NCBI GenBank assembly: GCA_030490835.1 | Contig: CM059973.1 | Span: forward strand, 87,317,641-87,381,640 | Source of the DNA: Annona cherimola | Taxonomy: Eukaryota; Streptophyta; Magnoliopsida; Magnoliales; Annonaceae | Length of the DNA: 64,000 bases | Direction of reading: 5' to 3' | In this document: in pieces, positions 12,722 to 26,018 of the stretch | How positions within the stretch are numbered: the stretch's first letter is position 1 | Layout of the letters: each line of letters opens with the position of its first letter | Made by a program: the position numbers and the translations under genes | The notes under the pieces: model-generated | What the model was told of the DNA's origin: nothing | Seen by the model: the letters and a program-made list of their open reading frames with translations, nothing else | Databases searched by the model: none

Positions 12722-13049
12722 CAAGTTCCAAGTAAAAGAATCCTCTTTCTTTACTCAGGATCGACACCATGAGATTTTTGTTTTTATAAATGGATGTGGC
12801 AAATGGCTTCTTCCTAATAATTTCTGGGCCCATGTTCCAGGATCAATCATGTGCACGTCTTTGAATCTGGGCCGCCTTTTTCCCTTTTTGTTGCTTGTTA
12901 TTTGGATCTACTCTCGTGTCTTCTTTTTAGAGAAAACGGAGCAACATTGCGATAGGGATTTTGAGGATGGTCCTTTGTGTATGATCTACTTATCTGTGCC
13001 TATACATCCTGTCCAACTGAGTGATAAAATCGGCGTTTTCTTCTAATAG
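12722..13049 (+). other. 3' UTR and flank of gamma-carbonic anhydrase gene
   Basis: An open frame in another phase runs through the last exon into this stretch, but the sequence has no family resemblance. I read it as untranslated. It ends at a foldback MITE. Confidence 0.5.
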
Positions 13050-13340
13050 GCAGGCTGTGAGACCTGTTTTTTTTTAAAATTTTTTTGATAAACATGTAAA
13101 GTTAGGTGTATTTAATTTACAAATCAAATGTTACCATTTTTGGATGTTTTTAAATATTTTTTTATTTTTAAATAAAGTAGCATTTTCGTAATTTTCTGCC
13201 TCAAAAAATTATGAAAATGCTGCTATGTTTAAAAAAATACTTAAAAATATCCAAAATTGGTAAAACTTGGTTTATAAATTCAATACACTGAATTTTATAT
13301 GTTTATCGAAAAAAATAAAAAATGGGTCTCACGGGCCGCA
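13050..13340. repeat. Foldback MITE, family F1, copy D (GTGAGACC-tip type)
   Basis: Near-perfect hairpin of about 145 base arms centred near 13200 (GGCATTTTCGTAATT... versus ATTATGAAAATGCTGC). The core resembles copies A, B, J and K. The tips are different, GCAGGCTGTGAGACC on the left and GGTCTCACGGGCCGC on the right, yet complementary to each other. Confidence 0.75.
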
Positions 13341-13704
13341 TGGGACTATGCCTCAGCTTCTAATGGGTGCAATGTGTCATGAGCCTTGATTTCATGGCCT
13401 TGGGGTAGGTTTTCCTTCGGTGGTGACAAAAACAATCTTTGGAGACAATGGCCCTTGCACTGTAGTGCAACCCTTGATGCCTGTTCTCACTTCTGTGAAC
13501 ATGATACTAAGCTAGAAACAGCTCCCGAAAAAAAAATAAAAAATGCCATGCAACTTAATTGTGAGCTCTATGCTAATAAGGCAGGCCCTTCGGAGCTATG
13601 GATACAGCCGTATTTTGCCTAGCCGCCCGCCTGCTTTGTAATGGGCAATTTTATCTGGTAAAGATGAAGGCACAGAATTTAGCAGTGATTGGCTTAACTG
13701 CCGA

Positions 13705-14269
13705 CTGATCATTTCAAACCGGTCCAAAAAAATTATATATTTTTAAATTTTTTTTTTTTTACAAACATGTTAATTTAGTTAGATTTAATCTATAAATGAA
13801 GTTTTATTATTTTTAGATATGTATATATATTTATTTTGAATTTTTAAAAAACCAAAATAAATATTTAAATATTTAAAAATAGTAAAACTTGGTTTATAAA
13901 TAAGTGTGCTTGTTAAAAGATAAAACTTTTCATTTAGAATTTTTTAATCTAAAATTTTTCACTTTCTATAGCTATCATAGTTTTTAATTATTTCTTTACA
14001 TTTTCCTATACGAACTACTATACTTTTTAATCATTTCTACATAATTATTTATATAACTAATTTATTTATTTTAACCTTATTCTCTTTATTCCTCATCGTT
14101 ATCACTATTATATCATATAATTGTTTCTCGTTTCAAAAATTTTCATATAAAAAACTTTTCAGCAAAGGTTTTATTACTTCTCAAATACACTAATATAACT
14201 AGATAATATGTTAATAAAATTTTTTTAAAAAATAAAAAATATGTTTTTGGACCGATGCGAAATTATCGG
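13705..14269. repeat. Foldback MITE, family F1, copy E (CGGTCC-tip type), split by a Tourist-like MITE
   Basis: The left tip CTGATCATTTCAAACCGGTC pairs with the right tip at 14249-14269 (GGACCGATGCGAAATTATCG), about 20 of 26 positions matching. The left arm and part of the centre run to about 13910. The far arm remnant is at 14194-14245. A T-family MITE sits in between, so E is the older element. A further copy of the tip motif occurs at 14276-14299. Confidence 0.6.
13914..14190. mobile_element. Tourist-like MITE, family T, nested in foldback copy E
   Basis: Runs from GTGTGCTTGTT to TCAAATACAC with the target duplication TAA at 13911-13913 and 14191-14193. The body matches family T (CACTTTCTATAGCTATCATA, then ATCATATAATTGTTTC). 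Confidence 0.7.
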
Positions 14270-14299
14270 ATTTCAGGTTGGTTTGAAACATCGGTCCTC

Positions 14300-16945
14300 A
14301 ACTTAAAAATGGACAAACATTCTCAAATGTGTTTAAATTGTTAATGGCAAATGACAAAATATCCCTTGGATCTTATGAACGGCTTCCTCTCTGTCTCTAC
14401 TCGGGTACCTATTTCCAACACTGCTTACCTAAAATTTGAATCATGCTAACTAGCCTCCATTTTTTTTATTGGTAATTATACAACATAACAACTAATATTA
14501 TAATCAGGTACTTTCACAACCATTCACACTAGCCTTTATATTTTTAGGGCTCCACTTTCGGTTACATACCGAAAACCTTGGTATTGCCCTACTCATTTTG
14601 AACTACCTTAATAACAATGCGAAATCTACTCGAGCTTGCATTTAGCATGATTTATTTAGCAATGAGAGTAAATTTTCATTTAAATTAAAGATATACTAGT
14701 TATGTATAAATTACTAAAAATGCTTTATCCAAATAGGAATAATGTTTTAAACATTTTAAATATTGAAAAGACAAAACTGAAATTAATATATAAGTATTAA
14801 ACGTTTTTATTTTTGTTAGACGGGAGCCATAGAATGGAGTGGGTTTTCAGATAATCATTACATGAAAAACTTCATGAAAACTTTTATGTAAGAGTGTAAG
14901 TCGTGCAACCAAAAAAAAAAATATTTTTTTTTATTTTTGATAAATGTGTCTTTCTAGATCTTACACCATGTGAAATTAGGCAAATTTTAACTTTGGTCTT
15001 TTATTTTTGAAAATCAATAAAATGGTCATAGATACATTACTCATCCGATCAAGTATGTTCTGTTTATTTACAAAACAAAAAAATACCAAACAAGTTTTAA
15101 AAATTACCCAATTTCATATAAGTCAATATCTAAGCGAATCCTACAAATTTATAAAAAAAAATATAGAATAAAAAATTTGTATTCCGCCTTATGCCATACG
15201 GACCCTTAAAGTAGCATGTAAACATTCATTCAAACAGGTTGTTTTTGTGTGCTTTCATTTTTGTCTTGATTCTGCTTGCGGTTGGTATAGCAGTGTGATT
15301 CCCATTTGCCTCTTATCTTCGTCTATTTTTTGTCCTTTTTTCCTGGTATTTATTTCCCCTTTCTATTTTAAGAATAAATAAATTAACAAATGTGTGTTCG
15401 GTTGCATTAAACATCATGATGAGCACGCAAACAATAACACGACAATAGGACACTAGGATAGGAGTTGTCTTTTTTTCAAAAAAAAAAAAAAAAATTAAAA
15501 AAGAGAGAATCGTCGTGAACCCCAAACTCCAAATTGATGATATTTCCGAAAATATCATGATATCTTTTCAACCATTTAAAAAATGAAAATTATGATTTGA
15601 ATTTTTCGACTACAAAAATCCTTGGCACTCACGCACCGCACATATTCATGACTTAAGCATGATTATGACCATTAACTGAAAAGGAATTCCAAACTACAAA
15701 ATTTTAAAGAATGGGATGTCTTCAAACTTCTATGTAATAGTGGCCTAGGAATCACTCCCCATTGATGGAATCTTGCCATGTTGCCATCATGTGGATCCAA
15801 TGTTCTACAGTTCCTTGCATCAATGAATTTGGATTTATTGCATTTTACAAAATGATGCTCGAGAGTCTAGCCATTCACAGCGGGCAGTATTAAGACCGTG
15901 TAGGAATTTTTTATTTTTTCCAGAGAACGATAACAAAGAAAATCCATCGGAGGACAGAAAAGAGAAAATCGTGGACATTCGAATGCTCACATTCAAGCAT
16001 CTAAATTTTGTGAATGATTGCATTGGGTAATGATTAAAGTATCGTAATAGTGTTTTAGCCTTTATAGGCTAGCATTTGCGTATGAATGGCTTCTATTATT
16101 CCAAGGAACGCCACATACGCGTATTAAAATCGAAAAGCCAGTACCATCACGAGTTCCATTTGCACCACCTTGTCCACTAGTCTGTATTACATAAACGATA
16201 TAATCAAAGGTTACTGTCTATGATCGGCCGTTTGATTTTCAGATTGACCGTTTAGGGACGGGATAAGATGTAGGATTTAAAAAAAAAAAAAAAGTATTGT
16301 TATTTATTAAGAATGGAAAAAATAAAGATCTTTTCTAAAATATTTTTGAAAAATAAAAAATTCATTTCATGGCATTTCATTTGTGAGGTCTAAGAAGGAA
16401 AATTATTCTTCTTTTCATCCAAGTTGAGTTCTCGGCATTGCTAGATGTGTGTTTGCCTTGTAATGGCATGCAACAGGAATAATATCCTGACGAGTTTCTT
16501 TGCATAAGGTGTGTAATCGTCACCGCTTGACAAGTTTCTCTTGTTTGATGTAACACTTAACTGCTTCCAACAAATTTATTCATTCTATTTATACTTTTTA
16601 TTATTTCTCATCATTCTTTATACTGATATCTCCTACCATTCTTAGCATATTGCTAACCTTTCCCTGATGCACATGTTTTTGTAACAAATCCAAGAAGATG
16701 CACATGTTTATAAGTTATAATAAGGAAGTGGTTGGCTCTTTGTTGCGTAAGTTGGTCAATGAAAATGATCACTGCGAGAGTGTGTGTGTGTGTATTATTA
16801 TTAGGAATCCCGTTTTAATGCAAATGACTATTTTAAATCATGGCCCAAATAAGTAGACCTCTTTTCTGTGATAGATTAGCTACTAATCAGATGGTATCAA
16901 GCACTAATCCCTAACCCTTTTTAATGACTCTTTATATTTGACCGT
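14300..16945. other. Intergenic AT-rich DNA, no gene recognised
   Basis: Only short random ORFs. Simple repeats include an A run near 15480 and GT repeats near 16783. No domain, tRNA fold or clear transposon ends were seen. Confidence 0.5.
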
Positions 16946-17440
16946 TCATCTAGGAACTAAGGATACGTGAATGGTCAGGAGTACATGATCCATACGTCTA
17001 ATTAGTAGAAACTTCGAAAACATCCTTGCCGAGTTGGCCTTCGCCGTACCAACTTGACAGTGGCAGCTTTGGTGTTGGGATAGAGATGATGGAATGCCTG
17101 ATTGCCTGCCACTGCCACTGCCACTGCCACTCCAGGAATTTGGATGAGCAGAGGCCGAAAGGAGAAGGGCGCTGCTGCCACTTTCGGCTGGTGGGGCCTC
17201 CAAAATCTACGGTCCAAAAACCATGGATGAAATGCCATCATTTGATTTGCGTGTGAGTTGTGACGAGCACCCACTTCCGTTTTTCTCTGCCTCATAAACT
17301 CGCTCGTTGCAGCTCCCGTCCCCAGCGCCAAAGGACTTTCGGCTCGAGTCTCTTTCCAAGAAGCTGCAAAAAATGGCAAGCATGATTTGGAAAAGTAGCG
17401 CAAGTTGCGGCCTGACACTTGTACAGTGCATCACTTCAAG
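16946..17440. other. GC-richer patch with GCCACT microsatellite
   Basis: Base composition rises well above the surroundings and several overlapping ORFs of 75-138 codons open on both strands, as expected of GC-rich DNA without stops. None resembles a known family. Four tandem GCCACT units lie at 17108-17131. It may be a remnant of a promoter or captured exon; no function can be assigned. Confidence 0.4.
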
Positions 17441-17724
17441 GCCCGTGACTTAGGCAACTCAGAGATAGGATAGCAGCGACTACTAGAGTCGATGCAGCTC
17501 TGCCAATCACCTAATTTTGGCGCTCTGCAATTTGCGCGTGTTCGTGTGTGCATTGAAATTTTACTTGGGAGCTAGGATAAATAACCAAGTGAGAAGAAAA
17601 TGAATGCTAACAATATTGGGTAGGATGGGTAGAATGTAAATGTGACCTTAAAGTCAGGTTAAAACAAAGAGTTTTTTTTTTTCCCTTTATATATATATAG
17701 TTTGAGCAAATTTGTGAACCTGAT

Positions 17725-18290
17725 GGGCATGTTTGGCAAAGTCTAAAATTTGTTTGCTTAAAATTTTTTATTCTAAAACTTTTTATTTTTAATAATTATC
17801 CTATTTTTAATCATTTTTTCATATTTTCCTATACAACTATTCTACTTTTCTATTATTTCTACACAATTATCTATACAACTAACTTATCTATTTTAACTTT
17901 ATTTTCTTTTCTTTTCGTTATTATTCCTATTATAGGTGTGTTTGGTAATGGATAAAACTTTTGATAAAAAGTTGTAGAGAGTAGAAATTGCCAAATGATG
18001 TGATATGATAGGGATAATGATGATGAGTAAATAGGAAAGAGTTAAAATAGATAGGTTAATTGTGTAAAAATGGTTGAAAAGTATAATAGTTGTATAGGAA
18101 AATGTGAAGAAACGATTAAATAATAGGATAATTATAGACAATGAGAAGTTTTAGATTAAAAAATTTTAACTTGACAATTTTTACCAGTTACCAAACACAG
18201 CCTATATAATATCATATTATTTTCTATCAATTTAAAAAGTTTATAGTTAAAACTTTTCATCAAAAATTTTATTACTTCCCAAATACACCC
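17725..18290. mobile_element. Tourist-like MITE, family T (outer copy, interrupted)
   Basis: Left end GGGCATGTTTGGC, right end CCCAAATACACCC. The family body is interrupted at 17934 by another member of the same family and resumes at about 18203 with ATATCATATTATTTTCTATC. Confidence 0.7.
17935..18202. mobile_element. Tourist-like MITE, family T (inner copy, opposite orientation)
   Basis: Left end GGTGTGTTTGGTAAT and right end GTTACCAAACACAGCC are near-perfect inverted repeats. The body is in reverse orientation to the outer copy (GATATGATAGGGATAATGAT). The insertion lies in the ATTATA stretch of the outer element. Confidence 0.75.
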
Positions 18291-18299
18291 AATATAAAC

Positions 18300-19040
18300 T
18301 TCAAAAGTTTAAATTCTTTTAACTAGCATATAGAAAAATTATGTATATATGGATGTAATGTTTTGAAAATTTGCAATACACTTGTAAGTTTGGCTGCACT
18401 ACACATGTATAGAATTATAGCTACAAAAACCTCTAAAATAAATAAAGGCTAATTATTGAGACTATAGAGTATAAACTAATAAAAAACCTAAAATTATTAG
18501 AAAATAGATATTTCAAATCGATTCTAAAAGATATACATGTAACTTTAGGAGAGCTGAAGATAAACAATAAATTTCAGAGAATCCCTTTTTTCTTGCTTGT
18601 GTGCAAATTCATCCGGAACAACTTTGCCTATTCCTTGGTTCCACATCCTTTTTTAATTGAATTTTATCTCCAACATTAGTTTTTCAATTTAGAAGGCTTT
18701 ATTTTTGTTTGTTACAGCTAAAAATTATTTAAGTTGTGAAGAAATAAAGTTAGAATATAATAGAGATATTAATTGAAAATTATAAATAACAAAGAAAACA
18801 AGATTATTGTAAAAGATAATAAAATATGCGTTAAATTTAATTCTCAGAGAGATATTTTTCATGAAATTGAGTTCCTATTTTTTAAAATTCTAGATTTTTT
18901 TTTGCTGAATTATCTTTTTTCTTCTATGGTTACCAAGATACCAACTTTGAAATAACGATGTTATTTATATAAACAAATACTTAACTGATGTTTCAACAAA
19001 CTTCAAGTCATTTGTTGTCCATTTTTTCATATTTACTCTA
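18300..19040. other. Intergenic AT-rich DNA
   Basis: Nothing recognisable. The ORF of about 60 codons at 18773-18955 is AT-rich and without family resemblance. Confidence 0.5.
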
Positions 19041-19041
19041 A

Positions 19042-19304
19042 AGAGTGTGTTTGGAAAGTGATGAAGCTTTTTAACGAAAAATTTCAATGTAAAAGTTGTT
19101 GAAACGAGAGAAAATGATATAGTATGATAGAAGTAACGATGAGGAATAAAAAGAATAAAATTAAAATAGATAAATTAATTGAGTAAAAATGATTGAAAAA
19201 TATAATAGTTTGTATAGAAAAATATAAAAATAAAATAAAAATGAAGCGGATGTGGAAAGTAAAAAGTTTTAAATGAAAAGTTTTATTTAAAACCAAACAC
19301 ATCT
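19042..19304. mobile_element. Tourist-like MITE, family T
   Basis: Ends AGAGTGTGTTTGG and CCAAACACATCT; target duplication TAA at 19039-19041 and 19305-19307. The body is in the GATATGATAG orientation. Confidence 0.75.
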
Positions 19305-19607
19305 TAATTTAAAAATCCCTTTAATTGAATTGAAATGATTGAAATAAAACATAAAGCACACGTCCAAGTGGACACGCACATCAGGGGCTTGATTTGCATT
19401 CGACATAAAAAGGTTGGGTATTTCTGGTCCACGAATGCAGGTGACAAGTTGCTGAGACTGGGTGGGCCATCCACCCACCACGGGGCAAAAAGGCACAAAA
19501 ATCCAACACAAGAGCGGCGCAGCACAAGCATCTAAATGCGATAGTACGAAAGAAACAATCCAACAGGAGATCATTTTTAATGTAGATCACGGGGAAGATC
19601 ATTGTCA

Positions 19608-19642
19608 CACGTGCTGGGCGTTAGATAAATGGGGTCCACGTG
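19608..19642 (+). promoter_or_regulatory. Two G-boxes upstream of PfkB kinase gene
   Basis: CACGTG occurs at 19608-19613 and again at 19637-19642, 29 bases apart and about 85-120 bases before the TATA box. G-boxes bind bZIP and bHLH factors (light, ABA, stress). The pairing and position suggest real promoter elements. Confidence 0.5.
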
Positions 19643-19725
19643 GGAGGAGGCGGATGAAGTGGAGAAGGATTGAAGGAAACGGAGGCCGTGGGGTGGGGTT
19701 GGGTTGCGGGAGCAGAGCATGGGTG

Positions 19726-19732
19726 TATATAT
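19726..19732 (+). promoter_or_regulatory. TATA box of PfkB kinase gene
   Basis: TATATAT lies 112 bases upstream of the start codon at 19844, giving an expected transcription start near 19757. That would leave the out-of-frame ATG at 19750 just outside the mRNA. Confidence 0.55.
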
Positions 19733-19843
19733 GGGGGGCCGAGTGGGCGATGGAGGAAGCCCCAACCGCAGCCCTGGCTCTGGTTGCGGACTCACGCACA
19801 CAGGGACAGACACAGGCAGGCGAGGCCGTGAGGGGAGGAGGGG

Positions 19844-22800
19844 ATGGGAGCCGAACAGCTGCTGCTGCTCGAGAAAGACCCGCAAGCTCCGCTGATTCTG
19901 GGCCTTCAGGTCTCCGCCCTCGTCGATCACGTGGCGAGGGTGGATAGGTCCTTGCTCGATCAAATACCCGGCGACAGAGGAGGCTCTCAGCAGGTGAACG
20001 AGCACCTTGTCTACTCGTTATCCACCCATGTTTCTTAGGACCGTCAGTCTTTAATCCGAACCGTCCATTGTTTCTGCGTGTTGCTTTTCCTGTTGTCGAA
20101 CCGCATCTCATATATGCTCGATCTGGACCGTCGGTTTTCTAATCCCGTGGATGGTCGGGCTCTTCCTGTTGCGCCACTCATTGCGTCCTGACCTGCCAAC
20201 GTTGGCCTGGAATGATTAAATGGTTTGGATTGATGGTTGGATCGTCGTTATTGCCGCTCGAAAGCCGTAGAAGCATGCAGACTCTTCTCCATCCTTTCTG
20301 CGTTTATCATCATTTAACATGATTGCTGCTATGACTACCATTGCTTTTTACCTTTTTGGGTCGTTATCGTTGTTGCGTTTCTGTCCTGGTCAAGACAGTT
20401 TGATAGCCTGTTAATACTCGACAGTGATGGCATGTTGGATGTTTTGCTATTGCCATTTCCCTTTTTCTTCTGGTTCTTTCATTTCTTATTATTTACGTGG
20501 GACTGTTGCATTTGGGTATGCTGCTTTGGATGCAGGGCGGGTTTTGATTAGAATAATTGAGAGCTCAAAATCTGGTGACTGTAATGAATTGCTTGCAGTA
20601 TTCTTCTTAAGCAGATGCACCATTGTGGATTAGAAATCAATTTTCTTAAAAAATGTCATGAAATATTTTTGTCTTTGAATTCGATTTATCACCAAATGTT
20701 GTATGATACATTTTTCTGTTTACCACCTGACCCAAAAGTAGAATCGAGGACTTACGAAACCGTTATTGTCATGGGAGTTGGACCATTTTCAGGTTTAGCG
20801 AGATGAGACCATTACTCATATCACTACATTAACATGACTATGTTACAAACAGTTGTCCTTAGTGATAACTACATGTTATTGGTGTGGTGGTCTCAACAAG
20901 TAGAAGCTGCTGTTCATGTGGATGCGTACAAGATTCAGATGGTGGGTTGATTGCCTGGTGGGCCACACCAGATACATGGCCTAAGAGTCCATTGTTAAAA
21001 ATTCACTGTTGGGCATTTAAGCAGTTAAACAGTCTGATTGCCTTGATTTTAGATGATGATTTAATATCACATGTCCAGCTAGGCTTAGCAGTTACCTATA
21101 TTAGGCATGCATTGTTTATGGGACTCCATTTGGCAGGACATACAAAAAATCACCTTCCCCAAAAAAAAAGTAAGGTAAAGAAGTTATTGTGACTTTGGTT
21201 GCTTACAATTGAATGTAAGAGCGTTTTTTTTTTATCTTCCTTTGCACAATCTTGACCTGCATTTCATAATCCTGAACTGCTATTTGCTTTCTCAACATGT
21301 GCTTGACATAGGTTGCAGCTGAAGATCTGAAACATATATTGAGTGAAGTTAATGCTCGCATTCTCTCAATACCCAATGATTCCTCTCCAATGAGAACAAT
21401 GGCTGGTGGCAGCATTGCCAATACAATTCGTGGGTTGGCTGCAGGCTTTGGTGTTTCTTGTGGATTAATTGTGGCATGTGGGGATGATGAGCAGGGGCGT
21501 CTGTTTGTCAGTAACATGAGCTTTAACGGGGTTAACCTCTCAAGGTTGAGAATGAAGAATGGGCCCACGGCACAGGTTTGCCAAATTCCCGATGCCATGT
21601 CAACCACTTCTCCTCTTTTTCTTCATGAATTCTGCAGCTGCTAATTATTTGTTTTCTGTTGTCTACTGAATCCTTGTTGCAGTGTGCTTGTTTAGTAGAT
21701 GCAGATGGCAATCGTACCATGCGGCCATGTCTCTTAAGCGCTGTGAGGCTTCAGGTATTTTGCAGTTTTCACTATTTCACTTCTGATTTCATCTTTGAAT
21801 ATGCTTTTCCTTTGTGATTGTGGAGTTGGACAAATGTTGGGGATTCTTACGGGTATTTGCAATTCACTGTATTCTCAGGCTGATGAGTTGACCAGGGACG
21901 ATTTTAAAGGTTCCAGGGTAATTATATTTCATAACATTGAATATCTATCTATCTGTCGCTCAGTTCCGAAGTGTTTTTGGAGGCCGTTAATGTTTGACTA
22001 TTGTGCAGTGGCTTGCATTGAGATATGGAATTTATCACTTAGAATTAATTCGTACAGCAGTTAGAATTGCTAAAGAAGAAGGTTTATGTGTGTCCATGGA
22101 TTTGGCTAGTTTTGAGGTACATTCTCAAGATTCTTTAATCTCTTTGTTCATATAACCTGACTTTGGGGAACCTCTATGTAGTGTTTTATCTGATTATTTA
22201 TTTATTTGAATATTTGCAGATGGTTCGAGACTTTCGGGCACAACTTCTAGACTTATTACAGAGTGGCCATATTGATCTTTGTTTTGCAAATGAAGATGAA
22301 GCAAGAGAACTTATGAGGTGCATATGGATTTTGTCCCGAATCAGTGATTGCTTTATATTTGTGAAAGACGCACAGTATAGCATCTGTGTTGACATTTGAG
22401 TCCCAAGCATGTTGCCTAACATATTCAATGTGTTTATGAAAATTGATTATATCTGAGCATTTCTTAGTCTGATGAATGCATTGCCTTCAATTTGCTTTTG
22501 TGTGCCCACGTAAACTTGCCTACCATAGATCAGAGGCTGGAAACAGATGATAAAATAAACTCTTGCTTACAGGATTGATTTTGGAATCCGCATATTTTTG
22601 TGGGAACTGGGTTTGTTGTTTTCCAACAAACTATATATTCATCGCTGACTTAAGATTATGAACTTTCTACTTGTCATAATCACAAGTTGAATTATGATTG
22701 CCTTGCTTTGGTTGGTTACCATTGCTAGTAAGTGAAGATTAAACAGTTCAGATGACTTCCTCAGATAAAAATACCCAAGGATAACCACCTTGATTTAAGA

Positions 22801-24620
22801 ATGATTAACAACACTGTCCAAAAACAAAGAAAGTCAATAATTGATATGCATATTCCAAAATCAGCTACTGCATAATTTGTAGTCTTTATGTGATGATGTA
22901 GGTCATATTCAATAATGAGACCAACTACTCTGTTGATAACAAACATTTCCTTTTATCATGGTTTGATGTTCCGGAGCTTCAGCAGGCCGCCAAAGAAGCC
23001 CGCCATTGGCTTTGTGTGACATGGATGACTAGTATTCCTGGGGGGTAATTTCGGATTTCCATCTTGTCCAATTAATTAATTTTGAAGATGTTGAATAATG
23101 AATTGATTGGTTAAGCGCATTGAATTGGACAACTGAGCAAATCACTCAAATTTTAGGAGAGGGTCAACAGTTTCATGTCATGGTCCACCTTTGTGCTAGA
23201 TCAATCTCCTTGGAGGACAAGCTGGAAAAAGGGAATCTAATGCACATTTAAGAAGTGGTCTACCGGGCTGCCACTTTCTGATTTCCATATGGTAACCTTG
23301 GTCAAAGAAGGAATCTCCTGGGTCACAGGTTTCCAATTTTCTATGTTAGTTTGGAAAGCATAATGCGTTGTGTCAGGATAAAGGAGAATACTGAATTTTA
23401 GAAGCTGTCTGTGTAAATTCTATAATAAGGTTGTTAATAGAATGGCTAGAGAATTTGTTATTTTAGGTAAAACCAAATGCTCATATTAGCAAGTTCTGCG
23501 AAAGTAACTGACATTCTTTGTCACATGTCAATCACTTGTAATGATACATAGCATTCATATGTATGGTAACTTGCCTAACTTTCCATGATATTTTTTAGAT
23601 TAATATTTATTAGTTTCTTTTCTAATGCTTGCTGCCAGTGGTGAACCAAACGCACGTCCTGAGGCTGCATTGGAATTCTTGGCCAAATATTGCCGGTGGG
23701 CTGTGGTCACGCTTGGTGCTAATGGATGCATTGCACAACGTGGGAGGGAGGTCTGTATCGCTTGGTTTAAGTACATGCTCGAAGCGTAAATTAGTTTTGC
23801 CTGTGATATGCCTTTAACTTGCAGTTATCCCTTTCGTGTTGAGAAATGATTAAACCCGCATGGTTGCATGGAGATGTCCATGCAGCCCCTTGGTTTTTTC
23901 TAGTTAAAACTTTTTTCTTTCAAGATCTAAACCGTTTATGTCACTAACGCCATTTATTTTATCATGTTACCAAAATCCGTTTCATTGAAAACTATATTTG
24001 TGAAAATTTTCATCTTTTTGAGAGAATATATAACTATATGTTTTTCCAAAACTGTAAAGTGTGTGTTTTGAATATGTGCGATTTTTGAAAATTTAAATAA
24101 ATGCATATGGATAAACATGTAAATGGTTTAGATTTAGAAAATACCATTTTAAAATTGGAAAAAACAAGAGGCTATGTGTGTATCGAATCATTGCTTTTCG
24201 ATGATTGCATGATTTGCGGTTTGAATTGATTCTAAGGTCGGACCTGAGGCACCTTGTGTCATGTTTGTTTCTCTCACCAATAGAGCAATTGCCAGGCTCT
24301 TTCATCCTGCAATTTTGCAATTATTCTGCTGCCACGGGTATTGGATGACAACATAGTTATTTCAGGTAGTCCAAGTCCCAGCAACAGGAGATGCCCAAGC
24401 AGTTGATGCAACTGGAGCAGGTGATCTCTTTGCAAGTGGTTTCTTGTATGGGTTGGTGAAAGGGCTCCCCCTTGAAGATTGTTGCAAACTGGGTTCTTGC
24501 AGCGGCGGTTCAGTGACCCGTTTTCTGGGTGGTGAAGTAAGAGCAGAGGACTGGCAATGGATGTACAAACAGATGAAAATCAAAGGTCTTCCAGTGCCTG
24601 ATCTCCCCACCAAGAAGTAA
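19844..24620 (+). CDS. PfkB-family (ribokinase-like) carbohydrate/nucleoside kinase
   Basis: ATP-dependent kinase of the ribokinase/adenosine-kinase fold; the substrate is not known from sequence. Exons: 19844-19993, 21312-21575, 21683-21754, 21879-21917, 22009-22116, 22220-22317, 23639-23750, 24366-24620; 1098 nt, 365 aa, all GT-AG and in phase, including a 39 nt exon 4. Motifs: AGGSIAN at 81-87 (substrate-binding GG), NEDE at 235-238, AVVTLGANG near 265, and the family signature DATGAGD at 295-301 with Asp301 as the expected catalytic base. The whole chain resembles the Arabidopsis pfkB-like protein At5g43910 (from memory). I see no organelle transit peptide: the start MGAEQLLLLEKDPQAPLILG runs straight into the first beta strand, so cytosolic location is likely. 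Start chosen because it matches that family and follows the TATA box. Adenosine kinase proper is unlikely. Confidence 0.95.
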
Positions 24621-26018
24621 GCATTCAAAATACCTATTTCATCCATTTGGGCATCTCTGGCAAAGAAGCACAGCTAGTGTTCCATTTTGGTGGCAATGGT
24701 AGTAGTAGTAGTAGTACGCCACCAATAATGATTAGTAGGATCCATGCATCAGTGTTGTGAAGACTGTATCGATTATTGTTGCATGAATATTCCATTTGGG
24801 TCTGAAACCCATCTTCTTGCAATTTGTAGACACTTCGGTGCCAAAAAAGTGGCTTATTATTCTCTCAATTGCTCCATGGATTTTTCTGTGTAATACGGTG
24901 TTGAAACATTCCTGCAATCTGTAGACACTATACGCCCTGAAATATCCATTTTCTGATGATAGAACACTTCGTTATAAGCCTCCGTTAGGAGCAATAACAA
25001 AGCCAATGCTTATGACGTTAGTAAGATTCTGAGATATGTTTGGCAAAATGAACTTTTGATACGATGGCGACCGCTTGGGTCTGGTCACGGAGGTGTTGAT
25101 TGGGCTACAGCTGATGCTTGACAGACAAGTCTTTACTAATAGGCTCTCAAGTCAAATAAGCAAAAATAGAGCCAATTCGATTTTGCTTGGCTGCTGATTG
25201 TTCAGATTAATTTTCCCAATTTAGAAAGGTGAAGATTTTGGATGGTGGAAATGATTTTGGGTCTGTTTGGCCTAAAATCCTTTGCTCTTCGTGGACGCTT
25301 GGCCGGGCTTATTTGTCGCACTCAAAATGTGCCTTTGACCCATAGCTGCGCACTAAGCTTACCGTCAGGCCCTTAGTGTGTTTGAATGTTTTGAAAACTC
25401 TCCGCCGTTTTTTCAACGAGACCCTTCTCTCTCAAAATTTTCCTGTGTAAAGTCATCTTGATTGAATATTCAGGTGGAACGTACAAGAGTGTGTGGTTTT
25501 GGAGTTTCCAAAGGATTTCCAAGAACTTTGAATGAACTGTGTATATCTATTCAAGACAATTTTTCCAATTCTCAAAACATTTTTTTTTTTTTTTTTTTCA
25601 ATTTCCAACACGGCTTTTTACATTTTTGATACAGCTTTTCTTATTTCTATAATGCATCATTGCATTCTTATCCCATTTCTACATTTCATTCAAGCTTCTG
25701 CTTCTGCTTCTTGAATCCTTCCAAACAGGACTGCTGTTGCTAACCCGAATATCCAATCAAGATAATTTTTACGCCCTAAACCTGGTAGATAAAACGCCAC
25801 CCATCGTTGAGATATATCCATGCGCGTGTAAACAGCTGCCCATTCTTCTCTCCTAATTCCTAGTTCCGAATTGGTTTGTCGCTGCCGTGGTGCAAAATAC
25901 ATTTGATTATGCCTTAGTTTGCGATTCTCAGTGACGTAATTCTTCTGTGCTGCGTAGCCTTTTGCTTCTCTTGCAGTTGAGCTTTTGAGAACTTATTGTA
26001 TCATAATTATGGTGTAGT
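24621..26018. other. 3' flank of the kinase gene, intergenic
   Basis: The first few hundred bases are probably 3' UTR and include a TAG microsatellite near 24700-24715. Beyond about 25000 I see only short random ORFs, a T run at 25580, and a 21 bp tandem duplication of TATCATAATTATGGTGTAG at about 25999-26040. Confidence 0.5.

Noticed and set aside
12546..13046. 166-codon + frame overlapping the last gamma-carbonic anhydrase exon
   Set aside because: First third is the real exon in a wrong frame and the rest is 3' UTR; no domain.
17002..17418. 138-codon minus-strand frame in a GC-rich patch
   Set aside because: No domain, competing frames on the other strand, includes a translated microsatellite (VAVAVA).
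19462..20111. Several ORFs of 140-168 codons on both strands around the kinase start
   Set aside because: GC-rich promoter and first exon give open frames by composition; only the frame starting at 19844 continues into conserved downstream exons.
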